Positions 45,470 to 57,640 of a stretch of 64,000 bases of DNA are shown here, in pieces (within the stretch, counting starts at the first letter, position 1; each line of letters begins with the position of its first letter). This stretch comes from Girardia tigrina (Eukaryota; Platyhelminthes; Tricladida; Dugesiidae), in NCBI GenBank assembly GCA_001938485.1, contig MQRK01254997.1, positions 440 to 64,439 on the forward strand, read 5' to 3'. The notes beneath the pieces were generated by a model that was not told where the DNA came from, ran no database searches, and worked only from the letters and a program-made list of their open reading frames with translations. Both the position numbers and the translations under genes were made by a program.

Positions 45470-46635
45470 TATTTACAACTAATATTATTATAGTTATAAC
45501 TATTGTATTTATCAGATCCATGCTACTTCCATAAGGTTGTGTTGTTTAATCTTTTACTTTCAATGGTAATTTTTTTTCAGATGTTATATTATTAAAATGT
45601 AAAATTTTATCTTTCTCTTCAAATCAAACTGAAATGTTAGGAAACATGTTGCAATATTACTGAAAATATTTAAAATAAGTAAGAGCAGTTTTATTAAAGT
45701 TTATTTCTTATTTTACAAATTAAAATTTTTAATTTGACAATATAGTTATAAGTGAAAATTAAACGAAAGTAATGTACGCAAGGCTCCCCCGATAGTTGGC
45801 ATATAGGAGAGACTTTTAGGTGTCTACTGAAGCAATTTAACACTAGTAATCATTTTGCTTCTTAATGAACTTTAGTAACTCATTAGAGATTTAGAGAAAT
45901 GAGATTTTTCCAGACGATTTTCCAATTGAAACTGATTTCCTTATCAGTACGATTCCATATCACACTAACAATTACATTTTAATTTCCTGCATGATACACT
46001 TAAATTATCCTCTTTCTTTTAAATATACTTGTATTTTATAGTGTTGATTTAAATATTTTACATATTCCTTTATTTTTTATGACGGAGGAAACAAATTTGA
46101 CGCATCCTCTCAAAATAGCATGAAGAATAAAATGCATCTTATTAGTGATATGGGTTTCGGCGACCTTTTCCCACTATTTTATTGTGACATGCAAAACATT
46201 TATCAGCAATAAGAGCACAGGTTTTCAATTAAGAAAGGTTTGAAACTTTTTTCCGGGTTGCAAGACAGGGATATCGGACATTTCCCAACACTCAAATACA
46301 ATTGTTATGAAACACCTTTGCGAATTTTCAAATAGTAGAATTAAATTGATTGCTTTGAAAGATACTTTTTCGGTCTAATGACTAATAACAGCTAAAAGAG
46401 GGTGTTTGACAACATTGATTACCATTGTGAATGATGCTGGAAATAACATTTATCCTTTCTTATCATTCTAAGGAACTATTGCTCCAAAGACAAACGGTTT
46501 TCCTTGTGAAAAAAAATTTGAACTTCAAAGTATAGCAATATGATAACTCTTCGATCTAAAATTATTTCAAAAGTTATGCAAATTACTACGTTTATCAAAT
46601 ATTCAAAGGGGATAGCCATTGCGCCAATTCATTCA
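45470..46635. other. A/T-rich stretch, no confident gene
   Basis: 45780-45990 and 46080-46600 are more balanced and stop-rich, like decayed transposon sequence. No family assigned. Confidence 0.3.
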
Positions 46636-46639
46636 ATCA

Positions 46640-46865
46640 TTCATTTACACAACATACTAAAATGTCCATTTGAGTTTCAGTTTCAGGCAAAAAACGGATG
46701 AGCTCCTTGCAGTCCACGGCTATCCATACCTGGAGTGAAGAAAGGCGCCACCAGGTTCTTTGCTTACCGATACATTTAAAAATAAGCAAAAACCAAGCCA
46801 CAAAAGGCTTGTACATAATTGGGTACATCCACTGCTCAACGACTAAGGTCCCAAAAAGTAAATAG
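46640..46865 (+). pseudogene. LINE 3' end, second copy
   Basis: The last 75 bp (46786-46862) match 14436-14511 in the LINE at 14.1 kb: CACAAAAGGCTTGTACATAA against GGCAAAGGCTTATGGATAA, then a shared GGGT(A/G)CA(T/C)CCA stretch and TCCCAAAAAG against TCACAAAGAAAG. The part upstream is less similar but in the same orientation. Only the tail is left, with no open frame. Confidence 0.5.
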
Positions 46866-46874
46866 TATGATAAA

Positions 46875-49800
46875 TCCATGATAATGGAACTATTTATTTT
46901 ACTGAATGCAATCAACGTTATTTTCTTTTATGATATTTCCATCAGTTAATAATCTAAATAACAATTTTCATGCTCTACCATAAAAATGTTGATTTTTAAT
47001 AACTCGACTACGTGCTGCCGCAATATCACAGTATTTACTTCTGTTATTGCTTCTGGACTTTTGGTACATTTTTTAGTGATAGGTGTAAAAAGCGATATAT
47101 AATAAAAATGAATATGATTAATATTTTTAAAAAAACAATAAATTAAATTTATTCATGCATTTAAATTTTATCTAAAATGTAAAAAAAATTTTTACTTAAA
47201 ATAATATTATCGATCAATAATAATTAATTATTATTATAGAAAAATAAAAATCAGTATTATATAAAAAAAGGTTTTTTGATTCTTCAATGTTCATTAACAA
47301 AAACCTACTTATTATAAATAATAGTTAAAAAAAAACAAGCATTAATTTCTGCAACCCTAATAATAATTAATAATATATACAAAAAACTTATTTATTCTTT
47401 GATCTCAAAAAAATAAATATTAAAACAAAAATATTTTTAATAATAATTACTAATCATTAAAAATTTTTGTTTCAATAAAAAATTACAAATTCTAAATTTT
47501 ATTTATTATTATTATTTTTTTTAGACCATTTAACTCTTATATGAAAAAAACATTTCGTTAAATGATTGTTTGATTAAGCACAAAATTTTGACCAATCAAA
47601 ATCAAGCTACTTTTTCTATTAATTTTCAACTCACTAATTTGCAAAGTAATTATTTTTCAATGTGAGTTTTTTTATTTATTTTTAATAAATAATTTATTTA
47701 TATTAATTAAAATTAAAATTTTTTTAATTTAAGTTTGTTTTTAATTAAAAATTGTTTTCCCCCAAAAATATATTTAAAATTATTTTTTGTACTTACAAAA
47801 AAAATAAAATAAAAAATAAATTATTATTTTTTAATATTTTTCATATAAATTTTAACTAATGTTTTCGAGAAATTAATAATTGATAATATTTTATTTAAAA
47901 AGAATTTTTTTATAATAAAAAAAATTAGAATAATTAATAAAACCTTTTTTTTGATCTGATCTGAATTCTTTGAAATTATAATTTTATTGTGATAACAGTT
48001 TAAATGAATAAAAAATAAAATTGAAAAAAAAGAAAATCATCAAAAACTTAATGTCCCTTGTTGTTAATTAAAAATTTATCTGCGCCTCGAAAATCCAGTT
48101 TTTAATTGCCATAAAAAATATTTTTTTAACTATTGATGTATAAAAAAATCATCGGCTAAATTTTTTATTTTTATGATTAATTCTTAATTAAAAAATTCTA
48201 AATATTTTTTTTAATTTTAAGAAATAAAATAATTAATTATTTTATTTTCCATAAATCAATTAGAGATTTTAAAATAATTATAATTTTGTTTTAATGAAAA
48301 CTTGAATTTTTGTTAGTTGTACTAAAACAATTATATTATTTTTGTTATTATATATTTTTAATTTATTTTGTATAATTTAAGATTAGAAAATAAATAAGAC
48401 ATAATATACATAAAACTTGAAAATAAACTTTATCAGTATAAAATATTACATCTATACATAAATTGTCTCTTTACATTTGTTAAAATATTCCGTCTTTTAA
48501 TAAATTATTTTTTGTCTGTTATTTGAAAATTTTTTGCAGACAATAATAATTATTTTTTTACATATTATATGAATTTTCGTAACAATATAAACTGAAGATA
48601 TATTTCAAGAAACTAAATAATAAAAGTTGAATGAAATAAATTCTTATATTAATAAAAAAAATTTTGATTAATTCATAGTCGAACTTTTAAAATAATCATG
48701 AAATCAAATTGCATTTTCTCATTGAATTTTGTGTGACGATGTAAAGTCATTTTAAAAGAACTTGAACAGTTCATAAGGTTTAAAATGAGTTTAAATGAGT
48801 TCATTTTCAACTAAATCTTTAGAAAAGTCATTATTCAAAGATGAGATGGTTTAAGGAAACAGTGATAAAAAATATATTAATTTATGAGTATAACATAAAG
48901 GTTTACAATATAAAATAAAACTTCAAAAGAAATACCAAAACATTGTGACAGTTTTATTTATATTTTATACCCATGAATAAATTTAAGGGGGTCTCAATCT
49001 CCCTCATAGTTTCGTTATATATAATGTAAAATATGTTTATCCCATATCTTTTATGAAATTCACTATATATATATAAATATATATATAATGGATATTTTAC
49101 AATACAACCTGGATAATATATACATATATATTTATTATTATTATTTTATCAAAAGTAATTCAGTAATTTCGGACTAATAGATAATTTCGATAATTATAAC
49201 AAAAAAATAGCAATTATAAATTTGAATTATAATTGCAATTTAATATAAAATCTAAATAAAGTTTTTGCACTTAAAATATGTTATATATTAGTTTTGTAAT
49301 ATGATTTCAAATTATATTTATTTACAAATTAAATAAATTGTTTTGTTAAATAAAGCAAAGATATATTAATTTGAAAAATAACCAAATCTCAGTTTTATTA
49401 AATTGGACATTTTTTTAACAAGTTCATAAAAGAAACCTTTTAGTAAACTAAACTAATTGTATTAATTAATATTTTAAAATTATTATTTTTCATTTTTCTA
49501 TATTAATTATTATTATTTTTTATTATTTTATATTAATTTCCAATATTAATATAATCACTTTAATTATTATACATTATTTATTTTATAATAGAAAAACAAA
49601 TTATATTTATATTTTGCATTAATATATACAATTATATTTTATTTTCGTCTTATTTTTTTACCTATTTATAACTTTTGTCAGTTTAAAACTCTAAAGATCT
49701 TAATATCCGTTCTACGATTATTAATGTTAAAAATAATAAATTATTTGTTTTGCTGTAATATAACTAATTATGTGAGAATTTGTTTGATATAACAGTAAAT

Positions 49801-52055
49801 TATTTCCCTACATTATTTTTGAAGAGTTTCATTTTAACCTAAGTTATTTGTGTTATAATTACATACTTATTTTAAACTTCTTCTTTTGTATGCGATTTAA
49901 AAAGTATCATTTAACAACTTCAAAAACCAATTTAAGTCATTAAAAGATGTTGTTTTTACAGTTCCTTAGTAGCCCCAGAAAATTGTCGTAAGGATCGTAA
50001 CGCTGTGTCCAAATTTTTAGATAAAATATTTTCATATTTGTCCGGCTCATATTATTCCTTTTATTGAGGAATTTTTGATCAATTATCAATTTTTGTTCAA
50101 TCAGATCAAATAAGTCTCATATAGAAAGTATATATTCTAACAGTAAAAAATACATAATTTCAGAATATTCTAACAGTTCCATTTTAAATTCAAAATATTT
50201 CAAATGAACTCTAAATTGGTTAAACAAATTTTTTATAAACGTTTTTATCAAAAATATAAAACTCAAAAATTCAAAAAATTCACACTCAAAAATCTAAAAT
50301 TGTTTTCGCATTATAATTCACTTAAAATATTATAATCGATTTGAACAAACATTCACGCAAATTCGAAAATTGCAATCAACATTTTAAATTGTAATTGGCC
50401 ATTCACACACAACTCGTTTTTATTGGCCAGCCAATCAGAACAAGTCAAATCAACAATCTCTATTTATCTTCACGTACGCACGATGATTCGGCATTCCACA
50501 TGAAATTTGAGCAAAGAATTTTTTATGGATTTAAAATTCATAACCCATTAAGCAATATTCTGATTTTGAGAATAAGGAAACGGTTCATTCTTAAACTTTC
50601 AAAGAGAAGGACGTCAATATAAATATCAATAACCAAATTATAATATAATAATATGCTTCGAAATTTCGAAACAGATGTTTTTGTAAAAAAAATCAAATTA
50701 AAAGATGATATTATTTTTTTCGTTTTAGAAAATTATATATCTTAATTTAATCCATTTATACATGCTTAATAAAAATTATTTATTAAAAATAGTAATAATT
50801 CTGAAAAAGAGAAAAAAATTCCATTTTAATAACCTTTATTTAGAAAACTTTTTTGGTTTATTGTTTTTAATTTTAATATTGTTAATTAATTAATTAATTA
50901 ATTTACTGAAACAAATGTAAAGTAAATCTTTTCGTAATTGTTGTTCAGTATAATTAAAGAAAATCTTATTAAGTAAATCTTAAGGTAAAATATTATTTAA
51001 AAAATAAAAATAATAATTTCAAAAGAAATTTATATACAAATACACAAAAATGAAAGTAAATTTTAAAACAAATTGAAGTTTTAATAGAGTTAATTAAATG
51101 ATACCTGTTTCTAAATAAAATAATATATAGCTTATTTTAATAATAAATATTATTTTTTATTTTGTTTGAATATTTTTTTTTATTTTGAATGAAAAAAGTA
51201 ATTTTTTAAATTTAAAATTGTAGTTTTTACCATCAAACATACTTTTTCCTAAATTTTTTGTAATGTTTTATAATATCTGCTTATAAATATTTTTCTATAA
51301 AATTATTAATGTTTTTTAGAGATTCTAAATGAATATTTTAAAACATAATAATAAATTTTATTAAAAAATTAAATAAATTCATTTAAATATTATCATTTTG
51401 AAAAGTAATAAATAATTTAAGAATAATTTTAAAACTAAATCAAATGGAATCATAATTATTCATTCGGGTTGTTGTTTAGAATTAAAATAATAATATAATT
51501 AAAAAAAACATTTTAATTAGAAACTTATTCACAAATATCAAATCTCATTTCCCATTTTTCTAAGGTTTCAAACTTTTTGTAAATAAAATATCATAAAACA
51601 ATTTGCTTAAAAAAATAAATTTTATTTATTTTGTTTTAATAATTTACCAAAAAATCAACATATTTTTTTCTAATTTTGGAATATTTCTTTTTGAAAAATA
51701 AAATCTGACAAGCTCTGATCCAAAAAAGTAGTCCTCATTTCCTGTCAGTTGTTTCCTGTAAAATTATTATCAAGTCATGTAGATAATAATTAAATCAATT
51801 TTCTCTTTTAACTGTTCATTTTAACTGGCTTTAAAAATGTTTATTATCATTAAATTTATTAATTGAACAAATGTTTTTTTCCAGACATGTTAATTATTAC
51901 AATTTTATTAATAATATTAGTATTATATATAACATTGTAGTAACAATGGAAATAATTATTTTTGTTATTATTATTATTTAAGTTTTAAAATCGGTGGGGC
52001 GGGATTTTTGTGGCTTTTATTTTTTTCAGAGGGTTAGTATTATATATATATATAT
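46875..52055. other. Gene desert, extreme A/T content
   Basis: About 5 kb of poly-A and poly-T-rich sequence with no frame of interest and no transposon ends. (TAAT)n lies at about 50884-50905 and (TA)n at about 52040-52060. A frame at 50395 begins on TTG and has no recognised motif. Confidence 0.6.
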
Positions 52056-52060
52056 ATATA

Positions 52061-52743
52061 TTGGATTGATGAAGTTCCCGCCGTTTTTTGAAAAATTAAA
52101 ATTTTATTTTTTTAACAAAAACGATACTACAAATTAATCACAAATATAATTTCCGCCATTGTTAACGACTTCTTCCCAACGTTCAACGAGTTTTTCAATG
52201 CCTCTGTGGCAGAAATCGCCCGGTCTTGACTCGAAGAATTCAGCTAACCAAACTTGCAGTTCTCCATCATTGTTGAACGAAACACCACGCAAAGCATTAG
52301 AAAGCGAACGGAAAAGATGAAAATCAGATGGAGCCAAGTCAGGTGGATGCGGAGGGTGCGGTAACACTTCCCAACCAAGCGTTTGAATGGCTTCTTTTGT
52401 CATTCTGGCAATATGAGGACGTGCATTGTCGTGTTGCAAAATAACACCATGTTGTCGATCCGGATGTTTTTGTCTTATAGCGGCGTTGAGTCTATGCAGC
52501 TGTTGAACATAAAGTTCTGCGCTCACTGTTTGGTTTCGAGGAAGCAATTCATAATGAATAATCCCTTCCCAACCCCACCAAACGCATAGCATTGTCTTTC
52601 GTGGATGAAGATCCTGTTTTGCTCGCGGTGTCGATTGTTCTTCTCGGCTACGCCATTCTTTGCGCTGTTTCATTTTGACGTACAGGCACCATTTTTCATC
52701 ACCCGTTACAATTCGATAAAGAAATTGTTGCTTATGACCGTGA
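52061..52743 (-). mobile_element. 5'-truncated mariner with 3' inverted repeat
   Basis: The 3' end starts TTGGATTGATGAAGTTCCCG directly after TA in a (TA)n tract. The element stops abruptly near 52743, where transposase similarity ends, so the 5' inverted repeat and the DNA-binding part are absent. A different mariner with a TTAGATTGATGCAAAAG end lies at 55818. Confidence 0.8.
52134..52739 (-). pseudogene. Mariner transposase catalytic domain, open frame
   Basis: The minus frame is open for about 202 codons from GHKQQFLYRIVTGDEKWCLY to a TAA after NNGGNYICD. All three catalytic Asp are present: TGDEKW, QHDNARPHIA and PPDLAPSDFHLF, with 34 residues between the second and third. WWGWEGIIHYELLPRNQTVS and the C-terminal FHLFRSLSNALRG and ERWEEVVNNGGNY are intact. 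The N-terminal helix-turn-helix region is missing, so it cannot bind element ends as a normal mariner enzyme does. It is the best-preserved catalytic domain in the window, and by composition far more balanced than its surroundings, suggesting a young copy. First internal Met is at 52673. Confidence 0.85.
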
Positions 52744-54923
52744 GTTCAACCTCTTTATGTTTTTTGTTTTATATTCTCAGAAGTTATTTATGGATTCGCT
52801 GGAATTTTTGCCAATTTATTTTGATCTTTGATTATCAGGACGATATTGTTAATTTGTTGGATCTCTTCGGAGAAGAAATAATGATTGATCTTCAAGGATG
52901 TAATTACTGAAATTGGTTTTCCTTCATTGATAATCTTTTCGTAATTTACAATGAATGATCAATTTAAATGTTTGCTATTTATCATTTTTTCTTTCATTCC
53001 CTACCCCAAGTTTTAATCGAACACTTACTTTAATGCCAATAACTCTTCAATGATTTTATTTGCTTGTCTTTAATGCTACTGCTGAGTTGGTGGGTCAAAC
53101 TCCCAAGTCGTTCAGTTCTTTCATTAAATAACAATAATATAATCACATTTATATACCAAGACAGTGTTTGCGTAATCGTTGTGTAATTTCTAAAACGTGT
53201 TAAATTAAAATATTTTTATCTGCTTTCATTACTTCTGATATTATTAAAGATGTTATTACTGATTTTATTAAAGATTGGTATTATAAATGGAAAAGATTGT
53301 TAATCGACTAAAATAATCTTATCTTTTATTCGGATGTATCAAAAATTATAAAGTGAAGTTTTTAAACATTTAAAAAATATTCCAATCTGAAAACGTGAAA
53401 ATGTATTATAAAAAGTTTGGTTGTACCGTGTTAAATCCTTTCTGCGTTTTCATTTGTAAAAAAATGTGTTTGGATGACGATATTTTTTGTGTATTATTAT
53501 AATTGTATATTTTTATTGTTTGGCATCATTTAATGTACGAGAGAGAAGAAAACGAGAATGAAAGAAAAGAAAGTCAGAGAAATTTAAGTTAAAGAAAAGA
53601 AAGTAAATAAGAAAGCAAAGGAAAAGATTAGAGGATCATTTCCAATTTCAAAATAGAAAGAATTATTTTCCATCCCCCTCCTCAATAAAATAATTATTAT
53701 TAAATTAATAATTAGAATTGATCAAAAAGAAAAAAAAAATTAATGGGAATATATAACAGATATTTCTTTTGGTGATATTATTCATTTACAAAAAAATGAT
53801 GAATCGCAAAAACAAAAGATTTTTTCGATCTGGTGATAATTTTCGTAGTTTCTTATTTTTAAATAATTTTGTTATTATTTTATTAAAAAATATTTTATAG
53901 TTAAAACTAGGCTCATTAGTAGCTGAATTGCAGTTAACCAGTTAACCTCGTTTTACATACTGTTATAAATGCATAACGAATAGGCAAATAGTATTTATTC
54001 TTTATATATAATTATTAATAATAATTATGATTATTATTATCAGTCATACGTAGATCACAATATACCGAAAAAACCTTTCTTAATTGATTTTAAACACCTA
54101 CATTTAATCATAGAAAATTCAAATAATCTCCTACAATTTATAAATTTTTAATATTGTTGACATTATTTATATAATGATGTTTGTCAAATTTTATTTTCAA
54201 CCAACGATTATTATCTTTTTTACAAAGTAATCAAATATGATAAGTAAAATATATCAAATTCATCATTAATATTGATAAATAATATAAAAAAGGAATTATG
54301 TTCTCTTATTACACTTTACGGTATTGAATTGATTTTAATCTGTAATTAATTTTATGTAAAAAATTAAAAATCATATACAAATATATATGAATTTTTTTGG
54401 TTTATATTATGAATATACAAAATATAGAGCTTTAAATAATTAAAAAAATATTAATTTTAAATAAACAATACATTAATTATATTAAGTTCTAAAGTGTGAA
54501 CAGTCGACGTGATAATATATCTTTATAAAATATCATTGATATTCATTAAAGCTATAATTTTTTTTATTAATTTCTATATTAATTTAATTTTTATAAGAAT
54601 TTTTTTAATTAATCATAAAGTATTCTTCTTGTCTAAATTTCATTTTAAACGGCTTAAAAGATTTTAAAACCGCTTATTATTTTCATAAAATATATATTTG
54701 ATTAATTAATCAAATGTCTGTTTTTTTAAATTAAAATTGATTATTAATATTAGCATCCTTAGAAATGTTATTTTCCTATTAGTAACTGTTTTATTTTGAG
54801 AGAAAAAAATAATATATAATAATGTTTAATTAATATATTTTTTCTATTTTATTGATAAATATAAATTATTTCTGGATTGAACATCATTTTAATTTTAATT
54901 TTTTTATTAACCCTTAAAAGCCT

Positions 54924-54926
<3 letters not shown>

Positions 54927-54966
<40 letters not shown>
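54927..54966. repeat. (TA)n microsatellite
   Basis: About 20 TA units. Confidence 0.9.
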
Positions 54967-54972
<6 letters not shown>

Positions 54973-55259
54973 ATATCAATGTTTTCATTGTGCTACCCAG
55001 ATAAAAGGGGAAAATAATCAAAACTTATCATAAATAAAATATTTATTTCAGAAACAAATAAAAACAAACAAATTTAATTTAATTTAAAAATCTGAAATCA
55101 GATTTGATACTAAGGAATTTAATGGTTATACGTTCATTTTTATCAATGTTATACCTTAAAATATACCTTTTACATAAATAAGACAATAAAACCATTTTTA
55201 ATAATAATCAAAAAATATTTTTATCACTTTTAATACATGAAACAATACATATATAGAAT

Positions 55260-55260
55260 A

Positions 55261-55311
<51 letters not shown>
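55260..55311. repeat. (AAT)n microsatellite
   Basis: About 17 AAT units. Confidence 0.95.
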
Positions 55312-55314
<3 letters not shown>

Positions 55315-55817
55315 TTAAAATATACAAATAAAAAGAAGAAAGTAAAAAAAAATATTTAAAATAAATTATATAATTACATTACTCAAAAAAATTATAAAAT
55401 ATGAATAAATAGTGTTATTATAACATTTTTGGTATTAAATAATAAAAAATCCTTTTCTCCATTAAAGATTTACTTTGACTATATGTTTCACCTTCACAGT
55501 CATCTTCAGGTCTTCTGTTTGAAATTTGCAATTTCTTTGGTATTTATTTGTATTTTTTCATTATAATATACATAAAACACAAAAACTTAATATTTAGGAT
55601 ATTTCAAACCATTATTATAAAAATTGAATATCTTTTCTGTCCATAAATTGAATTAAATTTCGTTAATTTAATTTATTCTGAAAATTATTTTTGTGAAAAA
55701 AATAATAAATAAAATGTGGAATTTCTGTTCTTTTTTTATTTTACATCTTTTTACTGAACATTGAAGTTAAATAAATAATAAATGTAGTATATAATTTAGG
55801 GTTTTTCGATCATTATA

Positions 55818-56482
55818 TTAGATTGATGCAAAAGAAATGTCGTTTTTTAACCGTCAACTTTAAATGAACATAACTTTAACGCAAAAGCCGAGAGAACACA
55901 CGTTAAAACGATGATTTTTTCGATTTTTGTTTAATTCGTGCGACATCCGCGTGTCCAGCTTTTTCACTTTCCCGATTTTCTTCAGATGGCGAACAACTAT
56001 TGATTGGTGAACGTTGAGTGCTTGAGCGACTTCCCGTGAATTTTTATGCTGGTCGGCATTGATTAACTTCTTCAAATGGTCGTCGTCAACTTGTGATAGT
56101 CGAATACCGTGTTCTTCATCTTCAAGGCTCTCGTTGCCACTACGAACCTTAAAAAACCAACGTTGCACTGTTCGTAAAATAGTGGTATGATCTCCAAATA
56201 CATTGTTAATATTCCAAGCTGTTTATGTCGCTTTTCGACCTAGTTTGAAATCGTAGAATAAAATTGTTCTCATTTCCTTCTTTTTTAACATTTCTAAAAT
56301 AAAATAAAAACACCTTAAATTAACAACAATAATGTCATACTTGGTATAAAAATATAGAGTAAAGGATAAGCTTTAAAGTAAATTTAAATATGAATCTATT
56401 TATTAATGATTTTCTAAATATTTCAAACAAGGAATTAAATATTAAATACATTAAAAACGACATTTCTTTTGCATCAACCTAA
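55818..56482 (-). mobile_element. Internally deleted mariner, 665 bp, nested
   Basis: Ends start TTAGATTGATGCAAAAGAAA (left) and TTAGGTTGATGCAAAAGAAA (right), flanked by TA. It inserted at a TA in the left inverted repeat of the element at 55799-57198, so it is the younger of the two. The interior keeps only the N-terminal part of the transposase. Confidence 0.9.
55860..56290 (-). pseudogene. Mariner transposase N-terminal part
   Basis: On the minus strand from about 56290 one reads MRTILFYDFKLGRKAT and a stop, then TAWNINNVFGDHTTILRTVQ, RWFFKVRSGNESLEDEEHGI, DHLKKLINADQHKNSREVAQ and ALNVHQSIVVRHLKKIGKVK, KLDTRMSHELN. This is the full two-helix-turn-helix DNA-binding part of a cecropia/Hsmar1-like mariner. 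After RFNVCS the frame joins directly to a short C-terminal tail, and the whole catalytic region is deleted. One stop precedes the long frame that starts at 56168. Confidence 0.85.
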
Positions 56483-56613
56483 TAATAATTTTTGCAATCA
56501 ATGTAATAATATTAGCAAACAATATAATAAACATAATTCAAAACTACGGAAATGAATTTTTTTACTTTTCTATTAATATGCATTTCGCATAAAAATGTGT
56601 TAATATAAAATAT

Positions 56614-57003
56614 TTATATAAACAATTCATCTAACAAAATAAAATTTTTATCATCATTGCTTGTTTCTGTTTTTAATTTCTGAGGACAATCTCCTCCGCA
56701 AATTAAAGGAAGTATCACTCCTATTTTCAAATATTTTCGTAAAATGCTGTTTACAGTTTGATATTTTAAACCATATATCGATGCAATTGCCGAGGTGGAA
56801 TGTCCTTCTAGAGACCTTTCAGTAATTCTTTGGCTGTCATTATTTGAAACTAAATGTTTCTTAAGATTTGATGTGGTTGAATTTGTGGTTGTTTCTGTGT
56901 CTTCTTGATCCTCTTGTTCCAAATGATTTTCTTGCATATCATTTTCATTAGTACAAGCCTCATTAGAATATTGCGCTGTCATTGAGATGGTCATTAAAAA
57001 CAA
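56614..57003 (-). pseudogene. N-terminal part of a Tc1/IS630-type transposase
   Basis: The 129-codon frame has an acidic, Asn/Thr-rich leader (NENDMQENHLEQEDQEDTET) and then a helix-turn-helix (ITERSLEGHSTSAIASIYGL, KYQTVNSILRKYLKIG) followed by GGDCPQKLKTE, close to the GGDRRSKLT motif that follows the HTH in one group of Tc1/IS630-like transposases. The catalytic DDE domain is absent. It sits between the inverted ends of the element at 55799-57198 and must be its deleted gene. Confidence 0.65.
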
Positions 57004-57200
57004 AAATTTTAAATTAATTATTAAATATTTATAATATCACTTTTTAATGTGTAATTTATATCAATAAAAAATTCCTATACAAAAATTTTATTTCCGCAGT
57101 TTGCAATTATGTTTATTATTTTGTTCGCAAACATTATTATATTGATTAATAAGATTATTATATTGGTTGCAAAGATTATTATAGTGATCGAAAAACCCTA

Positions 57201-57632
57201 TTATAAAATTCTCTATTCAAAGTTACTAGTAGTAGTAATTAGAGAATAAAGAAAATGGTAATGCCTCACCGATGTGATGTCAAACCAACTGTATCTAAAA
57301 TTGCATTAGCAACATTGACACAGCAGTTATTAAACTATATAATATGGTAAGGATAAAGCCTTTTTATCATATAGAAAGTTAGATATGATCAGTCTGCATG
57401 ATCACGAATATAGACTCTGGTTTGTTTTCGATAATCACAAATGAAAGATCAGTTGTGATCCCTAGTCCTATGATCTTGAAGTCCTTATATTGGAAAGAAA
57501 CTTTTTATAAAACGAAGAAATGATTCCTAGTAATACCGAATGTTGAAATCATAAATAGCACAACAAATAAGTTAATTATTAACAAAATCCAAACAATGTT
57601 CTCCCTTCTTTTTGTAATTTAACAATCATTTC
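57201..57632. other. Spacer without recognised gene
   Basis: More balanced than most of the window but with no recognised frame. Confidence 0.4.
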
Positions 57633-57640
57633 CTTCATCT

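Larger units (their letters stand above)
52745..55796. other. A/T-rich stretch, no gene seen
   Basis: 53540-53640 is purine-rich (GAAAAGAAAG repeats). (TA)n lies at about 54927-54966 and (AAT)n at about 55260-55310. No recognised frames. Confidence 0.5.
55799..57198 (-). mobile_element. Tc1/mariner-type element interrupted by a nested mariner
   Basis: The ends GGGTTTTTCGATCATTATA (left) and its near-inverse at 57180-57198 are flanked by TA (55797-55798, 57199-57200). Inside both ends, blocks like TTTGCAA(T/C)CAAT(G/A)TAATAAT and AACATAATT continue the inversion for about 80-100 bp, with one extra internal unit on the right. A mariner (55818-56482) sits within the left inverted repeat. Without it the element is about 733 bp, so it is also internally deleted. 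Its remaining gene is at 56614-57003. Confidence 0.8.

Noticed and set aside
46637-46915. 92-codon minus frame
   Set aside because: Runs antisense to a LINE tail that is recognisable on the plus strand, so it is a shadow.
50395-50622. 75-codon plus frame
   Set aside because: Begins on TTG, no ATG near the start, and no motif.
47000-52000. Possible origin or centromere-like A/T block
   Set aside because: The sequence is A/T-rich throughout the window, no tandem satellite unit was found, and nothing specific supports such a function.
52605-52910. 101-codon plus frame
   Set aside because: Overlaps the antisense of the mariner transposase and then A/T-rich flank.
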